DNA of 64,000 bases from Erythrocercus mccallii (taxonomy: Eukaryota; Chordata; Aves; Passeriformes; Dicruridae). Shown here one piece after another: positions 38,201 through 50,450 of the stretch (positions are counted from its first letter, which is position 1; every line of letters starts with the position of its first letter). The notes beneath the pieces were generated by a model. The model saw only the letters and a list, made by a program, of their open reading frames with translations. It ran no database searches and had not been told where the DNA came from. Made by a program: the position numbers and the translations under genes. Location of the stretch: the NCBI GenBank assembly GCA_013397435.1, contig VZRG01000004.1, positions 1,098,504 to 1,162,503 of the forward strand, in the 5' to 3' direction.

Positions 38201-41200
38201 TTAGGTTATTCTGTGACAGTACAAAAAGTACAGCAGGGAACAATTGGATATTGACAGGAGAAAAAGCAACAAGATAGGATATAATTTTATAAAAACTAGT
38301 AATCCCAGCATCACTATCACTACGAAAATCTTTGAAATATGAGACAGATAGACACTTTAGAATATTAAAGAGACAAGGAATATTTACTTAACTAAGACAG
38401 ACATATATAACATAATGAATAGTACCAGCAATGCCGAATAGGTTCTCTTATTTACTTTACTTCTTAATTTACCTTGGGCCATAGTACAAGAACATAAAAG
38501 TAATGAAGCAAATGTTAGAAGTTAAAACAATGAACACAGATAAAAGCAAATACTTTTATAAAAATATTTATTAAATAGCACTTTCCCTTGAATGATTTCA
38601 AACCATTTTCATGAAGTTAGGGGCCTCAGACTTACAATTGAGAGGACTATACAAGAAGATTATTTGCAAAGACCATACAGAAAGTTTGCATGGTAGTTGA
38701 GAGAACCCATTTTCCTAATTTCTCATTGTCTCCAGACAACTTAGAACTCAGAAGTAGAGTTGCCACAGGACATTATTGAAATAAGTGACACAGAACATTT
38801 TGTATCTATTAAGAGCTTTATATGAGTAGTAAATCAGAAGATAAGGCTCTTCTCAAGGTATAGCTCCTTGTGCAAGCATGTACCTGATTTTGAACGCACG
38901 TATGCCATAGAAAAAGAGGTAGGAAATCCCCTCAGGAAAGAAATTCAAAGGAACCAATCTTATGGGATTAAGTATTTTACAATAGTAACCATAAATAAAA
39001 GCTGTTTAATTCATTTAAAAAATGCAATAGGTATTTCTGCAACTATTAATAAACGTGATACATGCAGACTACAACACTGTGGAAGAGTGAGACTGAAAAT
39101 GATCCATCATGAATACTCTGAGTAAAATCCAAAAGAACTCAGTTGCTTCCTTTTGCCCACATACTACCAGTAATAATAAAGGAAAAAAAGATTGTTGTCT
39201 TGTGCAAGCAAAAAAGCAATTGAGTGTGGAAATTACTTAAGCTTTGGTGATATACCATATGTTTCAACCCCCGTTTAGAACCAGTACTCTTCTTACAGTA
39301 AAGAAGCTACTAAGGAAGAAATTAAAGTGTGTAATTAATGTTACAACATTACATTAACACATAAATAATTTCTCTGGCAGGTCATACAATTCACATGCAT
39401 ATTTTATTAAACTGTAAGAAATAATTTTCTGAGTGACCCTGATCTTCCTGCATGCTTTGAAGTTTGAAAGCCAGAAGTATAGCCTATAAGTTTAAAGAAA
39501 TTTAGAAAGAATTGTGCAGTTAAAAGGTACTTTTGATGTTTGTTCTTTCTCTTCTGTCACAAGGGCATTCAATACAGAAGTAGTAGAAAACATTAATGCC
39601 TATGAAATTTCCATGGCAATCACACTCATTTAACTCTTTCTAATCACTTAATATTAAAGGCTGGAAAGCGCTATTTGTTTAGAAGGGGTGTGAAGATGGT
39701 GCTAGGAATTTCCTATCTTGTTGCCCACAAATTCTTCTCTTACTGTCCTTGCACACATTGCCAGGACTTACTGCTTGCCATGAGAGTAAGCATCTTCAGC
39801 TCTCCAAGTACCCAACAGTTCCTCATGTCTCTGGAGGTCAGATTCAGAGAATACCCCTTTGCCTTAGAAGCATCTCCAGTATCTCTGGTCACACTAAAAA
39901 AAGGCATCAGATTGCCAGACAACCTCCCCTCCTTTGTCCAAAGAGGCTTATCCTCACCACCCAGGCAACTGCATCCACAAACATGCTGGATTGAAATGGG
40001 ACATGTCTTTAGGGTGTAACTGTGGCATGTAGTGGTCAGTCAACTTTTAGTTTTTCTCTTTTAAAGAAAGTTGAAATTTAGCTGATAAATGAGGCCAGGC
40101 TGGCTGGGCTGTGAATGCCTTCCCTTTGCCTCACTCACAATTTTTCAAGTCTAATAGGAGCTGAGCACATGTTCTGGTATGTAACTGAGGAGAAAATGCA
40201 ATTTCAGCAGTAAATGAACACCACCACTGCTGAAGTTCATGTGAATTTCCTTAAGGACAGAAATTCATTTTACAACTGATAAATCTGTATCCATTTAGAA
40301 CATTTCTGACCAGTAGCACCAGCAGGTGGAAATACACCATGGAGTAAATGCCTTGGTGGAAATATTTCATCTTTAGGTGTGGCAATGCCAAAGCTTTGTA
40401 GCAAGCCACACACTTGACTTTTTGGTGGTTATTCTTGGAAACATTCTAAGTTTTGAGCTAAGAAGGCAAATGCAGCTAGTGAAGGAAAATATCTCACAGG
40501 GAGATTTCAGAGAAGAGTAAGTTTGAAAAGTAATCAAAAATGCCTCAGCAAAGGTTATAAACCCGGATCTACCATGTCTCCTGAGCACAATGTTTCAAGC
40601 AGTCCCACCTGTCTTGTATACTTAAGTGCAATTTCGCATTAAAATTGAAGAATCAGAGATTAAAGGGGTCAAGGGTTATTCATCTCCACACTGAACTCTA
40701 TCCAGTACTTAAAGACAGCAAGGAACACACCCACAGGCGCTTGAAATAATCCCAACATGTATGTCATGCGAAATATCATGAGATTTTTTAAAAGCACATT
40801 TAAATCAATTAATCATAATTTCATAAAAGAGATTTCTCAGAAGTATTGATTTAAATTCCTGCTAAACTGTTAAATAAAATTACCTGGCCACCAAAGATGA
40901 GGTTTTAAGTCTCCCAGTTGGTGCAACAGTCTCTGTTTGCCAGCTGTATTGTAATAACCAAAAAGTTAACATCTCTGACTTCATAATTATTTGAATTTTA
41001 ATGAACAAGATGAATTAAATCTCTCAGCTTAGCTGCTTACACTGTGAACTAGCCTGAGTTCCTTAAAGATAAGAAATATATTGTGCTTATTCAACAGCTT
41101 TTCTGTGTGGAGAAAGGAAGCCAGGTTTCTGTGGAATTTAAACTCATTATTAAAAAAAACTTGATAAGGGTAATTATGAATATGAGTTGTAGAATTAATT

Positions 41201-42214
41201 ATTGAGTTTGAGATGAGCTCCAAAATGAGAACATGGTTCTTTTACTATGTCTAGGGACAGTGTGCTTTTTTAAAGGGGGGTAGGGTATCTGTCTGGATGT
41301 CACATACGTATATATGCATCAGAATATTATTTCCTTGTAGTCACAGCAATCTGAAAATACAGCTGAAAGACTATCAAAGAACACACAATTTCTTCCAGTT
41401 TTAATTCTTTTTTCCTTTTTGCTGAAGCTTTTATCACCCTCACTGGTATCTACATTTCACACAAAAAATATTGAACATCTTTTATGTTTTTCATTTCCCT
41501 CAGAATGAAAGGGATGTTGGCACATTGGTGCAATTTGCCAATATCACAAGCAAACTCATTTGGAGATAAGTAGATGGTGAAGCTGGCTCATTTCCAGCTA
41601 ATAAATTCATTACCAGCATGGCAGATCTTGCAGCCAAAAGTATCAGATCATCTACGCACAACAAAATAGAGAAGGCTATGAATATTAATATGAATCCATT
41701 TTCCTTTTTGAATTCAGCATTCTGCAAGTAAAACAAACACAGGTATATCTCATACATATATACATACATGCAGACACGTGCAAGGACTGACTCTCTTCAG
41801 CTACATGGATACTGTTCAGCATGGAAATTTTGCAGCTCTAAATGGGGGATTAGCATCTACTTAGGGATTTAACCTCATTTCTATGCAAAAATTCCAATCA
41901 GAGCTTAAATAAGGAGATATTGATGAGCTAGATATGTTTGCAGGTGTTTCTATCCAGTACTGCTCTTCTCTTCCTGCCTTGTGCTTTTCTATGTTAAACA
42001 CCAGGAGCAATTTTTTAAACAATAAGAAATGTAAATCTCTACAATCATGTGTCTTTAAACTGCGCACACTGCAATTCCTCGAGTGAGGATTAGTATATTT
42101 TTATATTGGTGGTTATTTCCTATCACTTATTTTTTTCCCTGGGAGATTTTTAGCGTGCTAAACAGTGAAAAATGCCTTCATTCCCCAGAACTATAAAATA
42201 GTCTTGGAAGAGTA
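32263..42214. other. non-coding stretch
   Basis: Ten kilobases of AT-rich DNA with a 13-base A-run (34684-34696), a CAAA microsatellite (36326-36346) and one membrane-like open segment on the minus strand (41500-41721, see findings). No gene, RNA gene or transposon recognised. Confidence 0.5.
36326..36346 (+). repeat. (CAAA)5 microsatellite
   Basis: Five uninterrupted CAAA units plus a final C. A simple repeat without evident function. Confidence 0.95.
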
Positions 42215-42450
42215 AAAGAGCCTCTCGGTCGCATACCTTTAAGTTTGAATATTTTGATTTCCTGTGTAATTTCAATTTCGCTGTGAATCAGAACTATCTA
42301 CAGTAAACAGAAAGCGGAACTGGAGCTTGCTGATATTATGGTCTGCCAGGAACAGGAGCTGTTACTGCAAGTCTTAGGAATTTTATACCTCTCTGATAGC
42401 TTGTATACCATCTGAATCTTATTAAACTGCTTGTGCCGGAGCTGGAGCCT
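42215..42450 (+). repeat. ancient element, copy A of a local pair
   Basis: Aligns with 45417-45633 on the same strand. The best block, 42249-42296 against 45446-45493, is 42 of 48 identical without gaps (core GATTTCCTG.GTAATT, ending GAATCAGAAC). Further matching blocks follow in the same order: CTGAT..TTATG, GCCAGGAA, CAAGTCT, and finally GAATC.T.ATAAA.TGCTTG. Either an old dispersed repeat that landed twice or an old local duplication. I cannot name the family. Confidence 0.75.
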
Positions 42451-43500
42451 GGAGCCTTACTGAGGAATCTTAATGCTAGTAACAAACTAGACCTTAATGA
42501 ACCACAGCTTCAAAGAGAAATAATAACAAATTTGAATGACTTCTTGGAAAGGATTTTACTATCAGCAGTGATTAACAAAAATAAATAATGTGCCAGGAAA
42601 CCAACTGTGGACTGCTACATTTGTTTGTTTCTGCCTCTGTTTTGACTGCCTGACTGGTCTTTGAGCTTCTTTATCCCAGAATGTGTGCCTCAGTCTGATG
42701 CCAAGAGTAACATCCTTGTTCCTTTCACAGTATGAAGTACAGTAGGAGGTCGGCATTAGAGGTACCTGGCAGAACTGACATCGCATATACAGTAAAATTA
42801 TCAAAAAGGCAGCAGATCAATGTACAACAGAAAACAGATCTGTGAAACACAGGTTACACAGCAGAACTATAGATACAGAATGTTCCTTCCCCTACTGTAG
42901 AAAATGGTCAGCCACTCATTAGCTGAGATGGCACCAAAACTGTAATTTGCACTCTAATAAATGTCATCATGGTAATTTTGATTTGCCCCAAAAGACATAG
43001 AATTGTAAAGAGACAAAAGAAAATACTCAGGAGATTTCCTAGTCCATACCTCTTTATCAAAACTGAATCTGCAATCCTTATACTATTATAGGTAGAATGG
43101 TTAGAATGGTTGTCTAGTCTTTAGAAGACTTAATTTAAGAAAAATGTATTTGTAAAGCTGAAGAAGACCAATCAAACAGCTTCTGACTAACAGATCATTA
43201 AATAATCAACTTTGATTTGATTTAAAATCTTGACATAGTTTTGCCACCTTTCATTCATTAAGTTTTTGCTATTTATTCCCTGAAGGTTTCCATAATTCAT
43301 ACTCCAGGTGTACTAAAAGATGACACTAAATGATCACAATTTTACTGAGTCATTTTTCATGATGATAGAGAACACAGATGTTCTGATTTTTTTAAGCTGC
43401 TTGGAGTTCTAGACATTAAAACCAATAAAATCATAAACCAGGTTGGATGAGCATTCAGTGAGCTCAAGAGAAATGGTCACTGAAGTTGTCAGAGGATATC

Positions 43501-43514
43501 TGTGTGTGTGTGTG
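43501..43514 (+). repeat. (TG)7 microsatellite
   Basis: Seven uninterrupted TG units. Simple repeat. Confidence 0.9.
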
Positions 43515-44209
43515 GACATGGTGAATGCAGGCACATACAACTGACTTACTGAGGTCAGGAGCTGGGCTGTAGGAGCATCATTCTGGGGCTGTGCAGTTCC
43601 ACCCACCATGGTGCCCAGTTTTCAGACACTGCGGGACCTACCTGCAACAAGAATGACTTCAGGCAGCATATGTGTGATGTGCCATCACACCTTCAGACAG
43701 CCTCTGTTTGCCATATGTATAGAAGGAGCAAGGACAAAAGTCTAGCATAAAAGCCATCAGGCCTGAATTTTGACCCTGGAGCAGTAGGTTCCCAGCATGC
43801 CATTGTTATAAATTACCAGCTACAATGTTGTTAGACTTTCAAATGGAAAAAAAAAGATCTTTTTGGGACTGACAATTTTCAAGCTCTTGAGCACTTTATT
43901 GTTTAATAACTGTTTGCAAATACTTTCAGAGTGTTGTCACCCATAGTTTATACATCTGCTGTTATGATGTAGCATCAAAATACTAACAGACGAATTTTAA
44001 CCATTGCTTGGTTTTGCCTTTTTTGTGAAGCAGAGGTATAATTATAAATTATTTTGCAGCCTGACATTTTATGGGGTTACAACATATCCCTTCCACACCT
44101 TCTAAATACAATCAGTTCAGTTTACAAGCCCACATATCATCGTTATGTCTTCCCCTGCTCCAGCTTCCCCCTTGCATGGCAGAGCCTTGCATGTCTCCAG
44201 CCTGCCCAG

Positions 44210-44440
44210 CATCCACAGGCGCGGATCAGGGCGCGCTCCGGGGCGTGGATCTGCGCTCAGCAGCAGCCAGGGCTGGGCATGGGGGTGGCACAGACAACCC
44301 CTCCTGGGGTCTCAGCTGCCTCCCCCGGCACGGACACCGAGGGCTCAGGAGCAGGGCAAGGAGAGACGGCATCCTGCTGGGAGAGGAGGAAGGAGGGAGC
44401 CACTGGGCAGACTGCGTGCCGAGAGGCTGCAAAGAAGCAG
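44210..44440. promoter_or_regulatory. small GC-rich CpG cluster
   Basis: About 230 bp clearly richer in G+C than its flanks. Seven or so CpGs fall within about 60 bases (44218-44265, GGCGCGGATCAGGGCGCGCT and following) and several more further on. In AT-rich, CpG-poor DNA this could mark a small CpG island with promoter or enhancer activity, or a recent GC-rich insertion. Frames are open on several strands at once here, which reflects GC content and is not good evidence for a protein. No transposon termini or target duplications seen. Confidence 0.4.
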
Positions 44441-45416
44441 TTCAGAATACCCAGTAATTTTGGTAAATCTGGGCACCATTGAGGCTTAATCTGTTCCTGA
44501 TCATAAGCAGTGAAAGCACAGACGTGCTGGTGACAGGGGTGAGAGGGAAACAAAATCCCAACACAGACAAGTATTCCTTTTGGTGTTAAACATCCCATAA
44601 TCACAACTGAATTGATAGACTGGCAACCCTGGAGTCAGAATTCAACTAGAGTGTTGCAATTCCAAGCTTTTGCTTTGCTTTCCAGACCAAATCCATATTT
44701 TTGTCAGTAAAAACAAGCATATTGGACTCAGATGTATAACAGCACTATATTATTGAGACAGAGGTATAATTTTAACATTTTTTAGTTATTTGCAGCCACA
44801 GTTCATTTTCTTCATGAGTGGCTGCAACTTGATTATCTAAATGTCTCAAATGACAATATATAAGCCATTGGATAATCAAAGTTTTAGATAAACTATTTCA
44901 TTTTCAATGTGAGTTCTTAAGATAAAGGAATAAACTTCGTGGTGCAGAAAATGGGTAGCAGAGACTCAATGAATACTGACAGGCAGATTTATTCATATTT
45001 TCAAAGTGGTTAATGGGGAACTTCTGAATATTCCTTTTCAGACTAATAATATATCACAGAAAATTCTATATCATTGTCTTCTATTAGTGGCTTTCCTTAC
45101 TCTAGTTTTGCACTTCATTGAGGAAGTGAGTATTAAATATCCCCTCTGGTAAGAGCAGTACAATCCTGATTTACGTGCCATTTGTACTCTTTCACATTTA
45201 TTTTTCCAAACGTGATATTTTCTGAAATGTTGTTTTCAGTGCCAGTTTTACCTCCTAGCAAAGTCAGGGTGCCCTGGAGTGTTTAGATGAGGTGTACCCC
45301 AGCACTGCACATTGGTGCTATGCTGACAGAGCTGCCTGACACAACCCTCTGCCATTTGTGGGTGTTTGCTGAATTATGCGACCACCCACAGAATGGTGAG
45401 ATGCTTTTGAACAAGA

Positions 45417-45633
45417 AAGAGCACCTCTCCCTCTTATATAGCTTTATATTTCGATTTCCTGGGTAATTACAATTTAGCTGGGAATCAGAACCATCATCAG
45501 AAAACAGAAAGGGATTTCTGATTTGTTATGTTGTGCCAGGAATGAGAGGTCTTCTTACAAGTCTGAAGAGAGCTGTACTCTTGCAACTTCACAGATGAAT
45601 CCTGATAAATTGCTTGCAACCAAGTGGAGAACC
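45417..45633 (+). repeat. ancient element, copy B of a local pair
   Basis: Partner of 42215-42450, same orientation, about 3.2 kb downstream. The shared order of blocks runs from GAGC.CCTCTC at the left to TTGCTTG at the right. Differences are scattered substitutions with a few short gaps, which fits long independent decay or selection on parts of it. Confidence 0.75.
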
Positions 45634-46590
45634 AAAACTGATTTTTTGTGCAAAGCCTCCAATATTATCCCTAAGACTATCTTTTGAGCAGCAAATGGAG
45701 AAGCTCTTTTGTAGGACCAGTGGTGGAGCTGTCACTAAGGCCCTCAAAATACCTCCTTTACATTATGCAGTAGCTAAACAGCTCACTCACCTTAACTACA
45801 GCTCAGCAGGGAAGCACTTAGCTCAGGAGCCTTAATTTTTTACTGTTAGCCAAAAAGTATCCAGTGAAGTTTGACATGGTCATTTAGTGTTTAGCACATT
45901 GTAGGTGAGACTCCCTGCTCTCATTTCAGAGCTCCCTTGTTTATTAAATCAGGACAGGAAGAAAGCTCCCCCCGGCTTGCTTCCCCACTTCCCACCTTAG
46001 CTGGGAGCAACTTACCTTTCTGCTCCTACTGCTCCACAGACATGGTTAAAACATCCTTTAGACCCTAGAGCTCAGATCTGATTCATTCCTGTAACAATCG
46101 CCCCTAGGGGAGCAAGATATCTGCTATCTTTCTCTTTTGCAGAAGCAGCAAGGTGATCTCCCAGCACCGCTGACCCCAGGCTTTCTCACAATTTGTGTGA
46201 GGAGGCTGGAAAAATACATATATTACTTGTTACTTTCTTCTTCTGCAATGCATGCTGCTTTTTAGATTCCTCTTTTCCTACAGAAGTACAATTCAGCTAG
46301 AACCCAGTTTCCCACAGCATTTCCCAGTGCCACGGGACTGATGCCAATTCACCAGTTCCTAGTAAATAATTTCTTCCTGAGATTTTGCCAGACGTTTCCC
46401 TCTAAAAACCTCCAGCCACCCAGATGTACCCAAATTATACATGGGGAGATCTTGATGGGCTCAGAAGAAAGAGATAAAGATGAAAGGTTCCCTATTCTGC
46501 AGGTATCTGGCCCTTTCGTGAAAAGATGTGTCTGCAGGGAATCCAGGGGCAGACTGTACATCCAAAACATGCCATCACCTTTTTCCCATT
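45634..46590. other. non-coding stretch
   Basis: No gene or clear repeat. The plus-strand frame at 46341-46661 runs into the repeats that follow and has no motif. Confidence 0.5.
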
Positions 46591-46640
46591 CTATTCTGGG
46601 CAAGTCACTCTATATCTCTGCCTTAGGAAGATTATTACCT
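46591..46640 (+). repeat. MIR-like ancient SINE relic, interrupted by an LTR
   Basis: TCTGGGCAAGTCACTCTATA followed by TCTCTGCCTTAGGAAG parallels the MIR core as I remember it: TTGGGCAAGTCACTTAACCT, then CTCTGTGCCTCAGTTTCC. The relic fades just before the LTR inserted at 46650. Confidence 0.5.
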
Positions 46641-46644
46641 TTTC

Positions 46645-47437
46645 TTAGCTGTTATAAATGAATTTGCCAATTCAGTTATTAATAATAATAATAAAATTTA
46701 TTAATTACAAAATGGATAAAAAAACCAAAAAGTCTATAAGCCAAAGCCCAATAAAGTGTCGGATCTAGGATACCGGCACTGGTGGAACAGAGTGACACGG
46801 TCTATCTGAGCAAGCCCTCTCTGTCCACGGATTGTCTCTCTGCAGTCCGAATTTTTATACTGTTTTTGTAGCCCCTGGCTAGGGCTTACAACGGAAGAAT
46901 ACAATTTCTGTGACAGGAAAAAGGCTTCTTTGATTAAACAATGTAGTGTTTGGTTTGGCTGGGCGGGTTTCCCAATCTGGCTGAAACGGCAGTATCAGTC
47001 TCTTGATTCTCCCTGGTTTGATTGAAAAGAACCTTCACTTCAGCCTGATGAGGGAATTAATGTGTCTTGATGGCTGGTGCTTGTCTCTGGAGCTATTTTT
47101 GGAACTGTTGAGAAGGTGTATGGTCCTGCTGAGAGGAGTTGTGGGGGAGGGGTGTTCCAGCTGCTGATGGGATCAAATAGCTTCTTCGCACTTCCTTGGC
47201 TATCAGTTGTGGCAAGTTGAGATGAATGGTGAGTCCATTGCTGTTTGGGGAACAATTGCTCCCCCACCCATTCTTGGAATGCAAATGAAAGTCCCCCTCC
47301 TGGACCACGATTTCTCAAACTGTGGTTTGTCTGGGAAACTTGCTTACAGAGAAAATATTTCCTGATTCATAATAATGCATATTTACAAAAAAAAATTCTG
47401 GCACAAATGATCCTTCATATTCATCTATAACATTAGC
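46645..47437. repeat. 5-bp target-site duplication flanking an LTR
   Basis: TTAGC at 46645-46649 and again at 47433-47437, directly abutting the LTR termini. A 5-bp duplication fits ERVL-type integration. Confidence 0.82.
46650..47432 (-). mobile_element. solo LTR, ERVL-like
   Basis: The element is 783 bp. Its termini TGTTATAAATGAAT and ATTCATCTATAACA are inverted copies with 13 of 14 matching, bounded by TTAGC direct repeats. On the minus strand TATAAAAA (46851-46858) and AATAAA (46697-46702) stand about 150 bp apart in the right order for promoter and polyadenylation signal, which sets the orientation. An AAT repeat (46681-46694) lies in U5. No internal viral genes are attached. Related LTRs occur at 47877 (shared 3' end) and 63692 (shared 5' end). 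Confidence 0.88.
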
Positions 47438-47876
47438 TCAGCTTCAGAGTTGTGTTGCATTACAGCTCTGGTGATATTGAATACCGGAGCACCCTTTCAG
47501 TGAAGCTCCACCACATTAAAAGACAAACAAGCATGAAAGTATTAATCAGGGAATCTTTTACATAGAAATAATGAAAATACTTACTAAACAACATATTAAG
47601 CTGCATATTTAGTCCTTTTTTCTCTGATGTTCTGGAATGTATCTAGAGTTTATATGAAATCCAGATGAATCAGTTTTTCTTCTTGCTTCAAGGTGGATTG
47701 ATGTTGACAAAAAACTACTTGGGTCCCTCTGCACAAAGGTGTGCCAAAAAATCACGATGAACAAAACAAAATGAATTATTTTTTTCTGAATCCATCTGGT
47801 CTCAATGAAGTACCATGAAGGAAATGAATAATTAAGAATTTTTTAAAATGTTTCTGAATTAATTTAAGTAGATTAT
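47438..47876. other. spacer between two LTRs
   Basis: About 440 bp of AT-rich DNA. It is not LTR sequence and shows no internal retroviral remnant, so the two neighbouring LTRs are best read as separate insertions and not as the ends of one provirus. Confidence 0.5.
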
Positions 47877-48462
47877 TGTTATAAATGAATAATCGCCAAT
47901 CCAATTTTAATAGAAAAATCAAAAAGGTTTATTTACAATATTTACAAATTTGGAAAAAAAGTTTTGGAAAATAGATCAAATGAGCCAACGATCTCGCAAA
48001 CCTCGAGTCACCGGCCCGGGTGTCGGTGACTGGTGTCGTGTGACCTGCACCAAAAGCGGCAGAGTCCCCACGTCCACNNNNNNNNNNNNNNNNNNNNNNN
48101 NNNNNNNNNNNNNNNNNNNNNNNNNNNNNNNNNNNNNNNNNNNNNNNNNNNNNNNNNNNNNNNNNNNNNNNNNNNNNNNNNNNNNNNNNNNNNNNNNNNN
48201 NNNNNNNNNNNNNNNNNNNNNNNNNNNNNNNNNNNNNNNNNNNNNNNNNNNNNNNNNNNNNNNNNNNNNNNNNNNNNNNNNNNNNNNNNNNNNNNNNNNN
48301 NNNNNNNNNNNNNNNNNNNNNNNNNNNNNNNNNNNNNNNNNNGTACACTGAAACTGGTTCTGCAAGCCTGCTGGCTGCTTGCTACAGGAATTTTTCCTTT
48401 TTCAGGGCTTCTGGTATCAGACAAACAGAAAGCTTCTACAACTAATCATATATCTTATAACA
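47877..48462 (-). mobile_element. ERVL-like LTR broken by an assembly gap
   Basis: The left terminus TGTTATAAATGAATAATCGC is nearly the same as that of the LTR at 46650, and AATAAA on the minus strand lies at 47928-47933. A GC-rich part (CCGGCCCGGGTGTCGGTGAC and after) leads into the gap. After the gap the likely right terminus is TATCTTATAACA ending at 48462. Flanking bases ATTAT and AAACC do not match, so the right boundary, or the claim that both sides belong to one element, is uncertain. The true length is unknown because of the Ns. Confidence 0.65.
48078..48342. other. assembly gap (265 Ns)
   Basis: Run of N inside the GC-rich part of an LTR, where short-read assembly often fails. Reading frames reported across it have no meaning. 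Confidence 1.
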
Positions 48463-49980
48463 AAACCAAACTATAACTTCAAATAATAACACAACTTTTC
48501 ATAACACGAATTACATCATATGATCATATATATCAATTATAACATCTGAAAATCTATTAGTAGCATAACATGCATTCTCATAGCAACATTTCTTTGTTGT
48601 GTGTTACCCAGCTGAAAATGAATTACAAGACTTTTGTATGGATTAACAAAAGCAACTATTTCAACCTCTTCACAGATATTGTAACACACAAGGCACACTT
48701 AGCACCACAGCCACTATATAAATTGTTGTCCCTGAGAAATGTATATTGAGCCTTTTCTGCCTTTGGGGCACATCAAGGATGTTTCAATTGCCCCAGTTTG
48801 ATTAGAATCAGAAATAATACTATATGGCATCCAAGTAGAAAGGTGTAGAGACTGAGGATGCCCAGCACAGAATCTCTATAAGATGTGTTTGAGGGCTCTC
48901 TCTCGCTTTTCAAGAGAGATGCTTATAGCCCACATATATAGGTGAAATCTCTTCCAAATTAATTGACTAACACTTTAGGAGTCACAATATATGTGAAATA
49001 TGATTTAGGCAAACCTAAATGATCTAGCCGTCTAATTATTAGCATAAGTAAAGAAGTTGTACAAAACATATATGATAAGGACTATACACTTGGAAGCAAG
49101 CCCTAGATCTTTGCACCACCAACAAAAGTATTGTATAGAACAGTATAATTTTTAAGTTTTCTCTGCTGCTGAAAACTGTTTTACCTCTACATCTGGGTGA
49201 ACCTGTGATGATGAAAAAATACAAACACTTTTTCTTCGGCATGAAGAAAGAAACAGTGTCCTGCAAACTGGATTAAAATGGAAAATTTGACCTTGAAATT
49301 AAATACAGACTTGGGGATGGGTGTGGCTTTGGCCCAAGGCTTCTTTTCAGATATAGCTCACAACATTTAAGCAGAAGAAATCTGTAAAGAAATGAAATGT
49401 CCGAAATTAATTTTCCCTACCAATTATTTACCTGAAATCCTGACAATTGTGTTTATTAAAATGTGTCCCTTAATATGGTGTTATATAAACAGAATTGCAA
49501 AGTTTTGAAATATTATTAAACAATTTTTATTATATCTATTTGTACATGTGCTTGTGTTCCAAAAAATAAACATTTCTTGGGAAAAAAGTGTGTCGTTATA
49601 GGTGTTCCACAAATGACATCCACCAGAATTGCTACACATCAAGTGGCACCTCTGCTTTTCTGCACGATATCATAATCCTCACTCCCAACAACTTTTACTG
49701 GAAAGGAAATACCACATTTTGCAAACGTTGCCTAGTAGTTCCTGTTAACTGATGAAACTACTGTTGTTAATTTTAGGGTTATTAAATCATAATGAGTCTT
49801 GTGAAAGGTAGTAGGTACCTCTTAAAACATGCAAATTGTGTAGCTGATGGATTGCCTCTGATAAACTGATTTTTAAACCGATGAAATTGAAGTAACTTTC
49901 AAGTGCTTTTATGTGCAGAAAGTTCCTACTTTTTATTTGATGTTTCTTTTTTTGGTTATTTGAAGAAATCTGTAGGGGAT
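48463..49980. other. non-coding stretch
   Basis: Very AT-rich at 48463-48560. No gene or clear repeat recognised up to the next LTR. Confidence 0.5.
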
Positions 49981-50450
49981 TGTCACAGTAGGACACAAAA
50001 TAAAGATGCTTGACTCCAGTCAGAAGGCAGAAGAGAATCAGGCAGCTTTATTTACAATTCATTCGGCCTTTTTATAACATGCTGCTCTAAAAAGGCACAT
50101 TATTGGTCCATAGGATTGACACCTCTCTCCATTGGTGAAGTAGCAGAAATAGCAAACAACAACTGGGGTACAGGTTGTTATGGGAAAGAAATATTGTTTA
50201 CACAAAGTTGTTTTGGAAAAAGAAAACTGTTGAAAAATTTCCCTTGGAAAGAGCTAGCAATTCTCAGACTCAGAAATATCGGGCCCACATCAGATAAAGC
50301 CATAAAAATGCATTTCAAAAATGTGGGAATCCAATCAGACTCTAGAATGAGAGCTGACACCATGTACTTAGCCTGTGGTGCTTTTGCACAGCAAAAGTCT
50401 CTCAGTAGAAAAATTCCGCAGAAGTGCCATGACACAGACGAAGAGTTACA
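49981..50450 (-). mobile_element. solo LTR, probably ERVK-like
   Basis: Read on the minus strand it ends in TCCTACTGTGACA. Upstream of that are a polyadenylation signal AATAAA (50047-50052) and a TATA box TTATAAAAA (about 50069-50077), correctly ordered and spaced. That 3' half is a convincing LTR. The 5' terminus is less sure: TGTAACTC at 50443-50450 would pair with GTGACA as inverted ends, and GGGGAT / GGTAAT on the outside could be a worn 6-bp duplication (4 of 6). The 119-codon plus-strand frame at 50116-50475 runs antisense through this LTR and is not considered a gene. Confidence 0.75.

Larger units (their letters stand above)
42451..45416. other. non-coding stretch between the two copies
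   Basis: Holds a TG microsatellite (43501-43514) and a GC-rich CpG cluster (44210-44440). No gene recognised; overlapping frames in the GC-rich patch are a side effect of base composition. Confidence 0.5.

Noticed and set aside
44054..44604. Overlapping frames of 68-142 codons on both strands
   Set aside because: They lie in a GC-rich patch, are open in several frames at once and have Pro/Ser/Arg-rich composition without any domain.
47929..48476. Five reading frames of 129-147 codons around 48 kb
   Set aside because: All run through the block of Ns and are artefacts of translating unknown bases.
46645..50450. The LTR cluster read as a single full-length provirus
   Set aside because: The LTRs differ in type and termini, each has or may have its own flanking duplication, and no internal gag, pol or env sequence lies between them.
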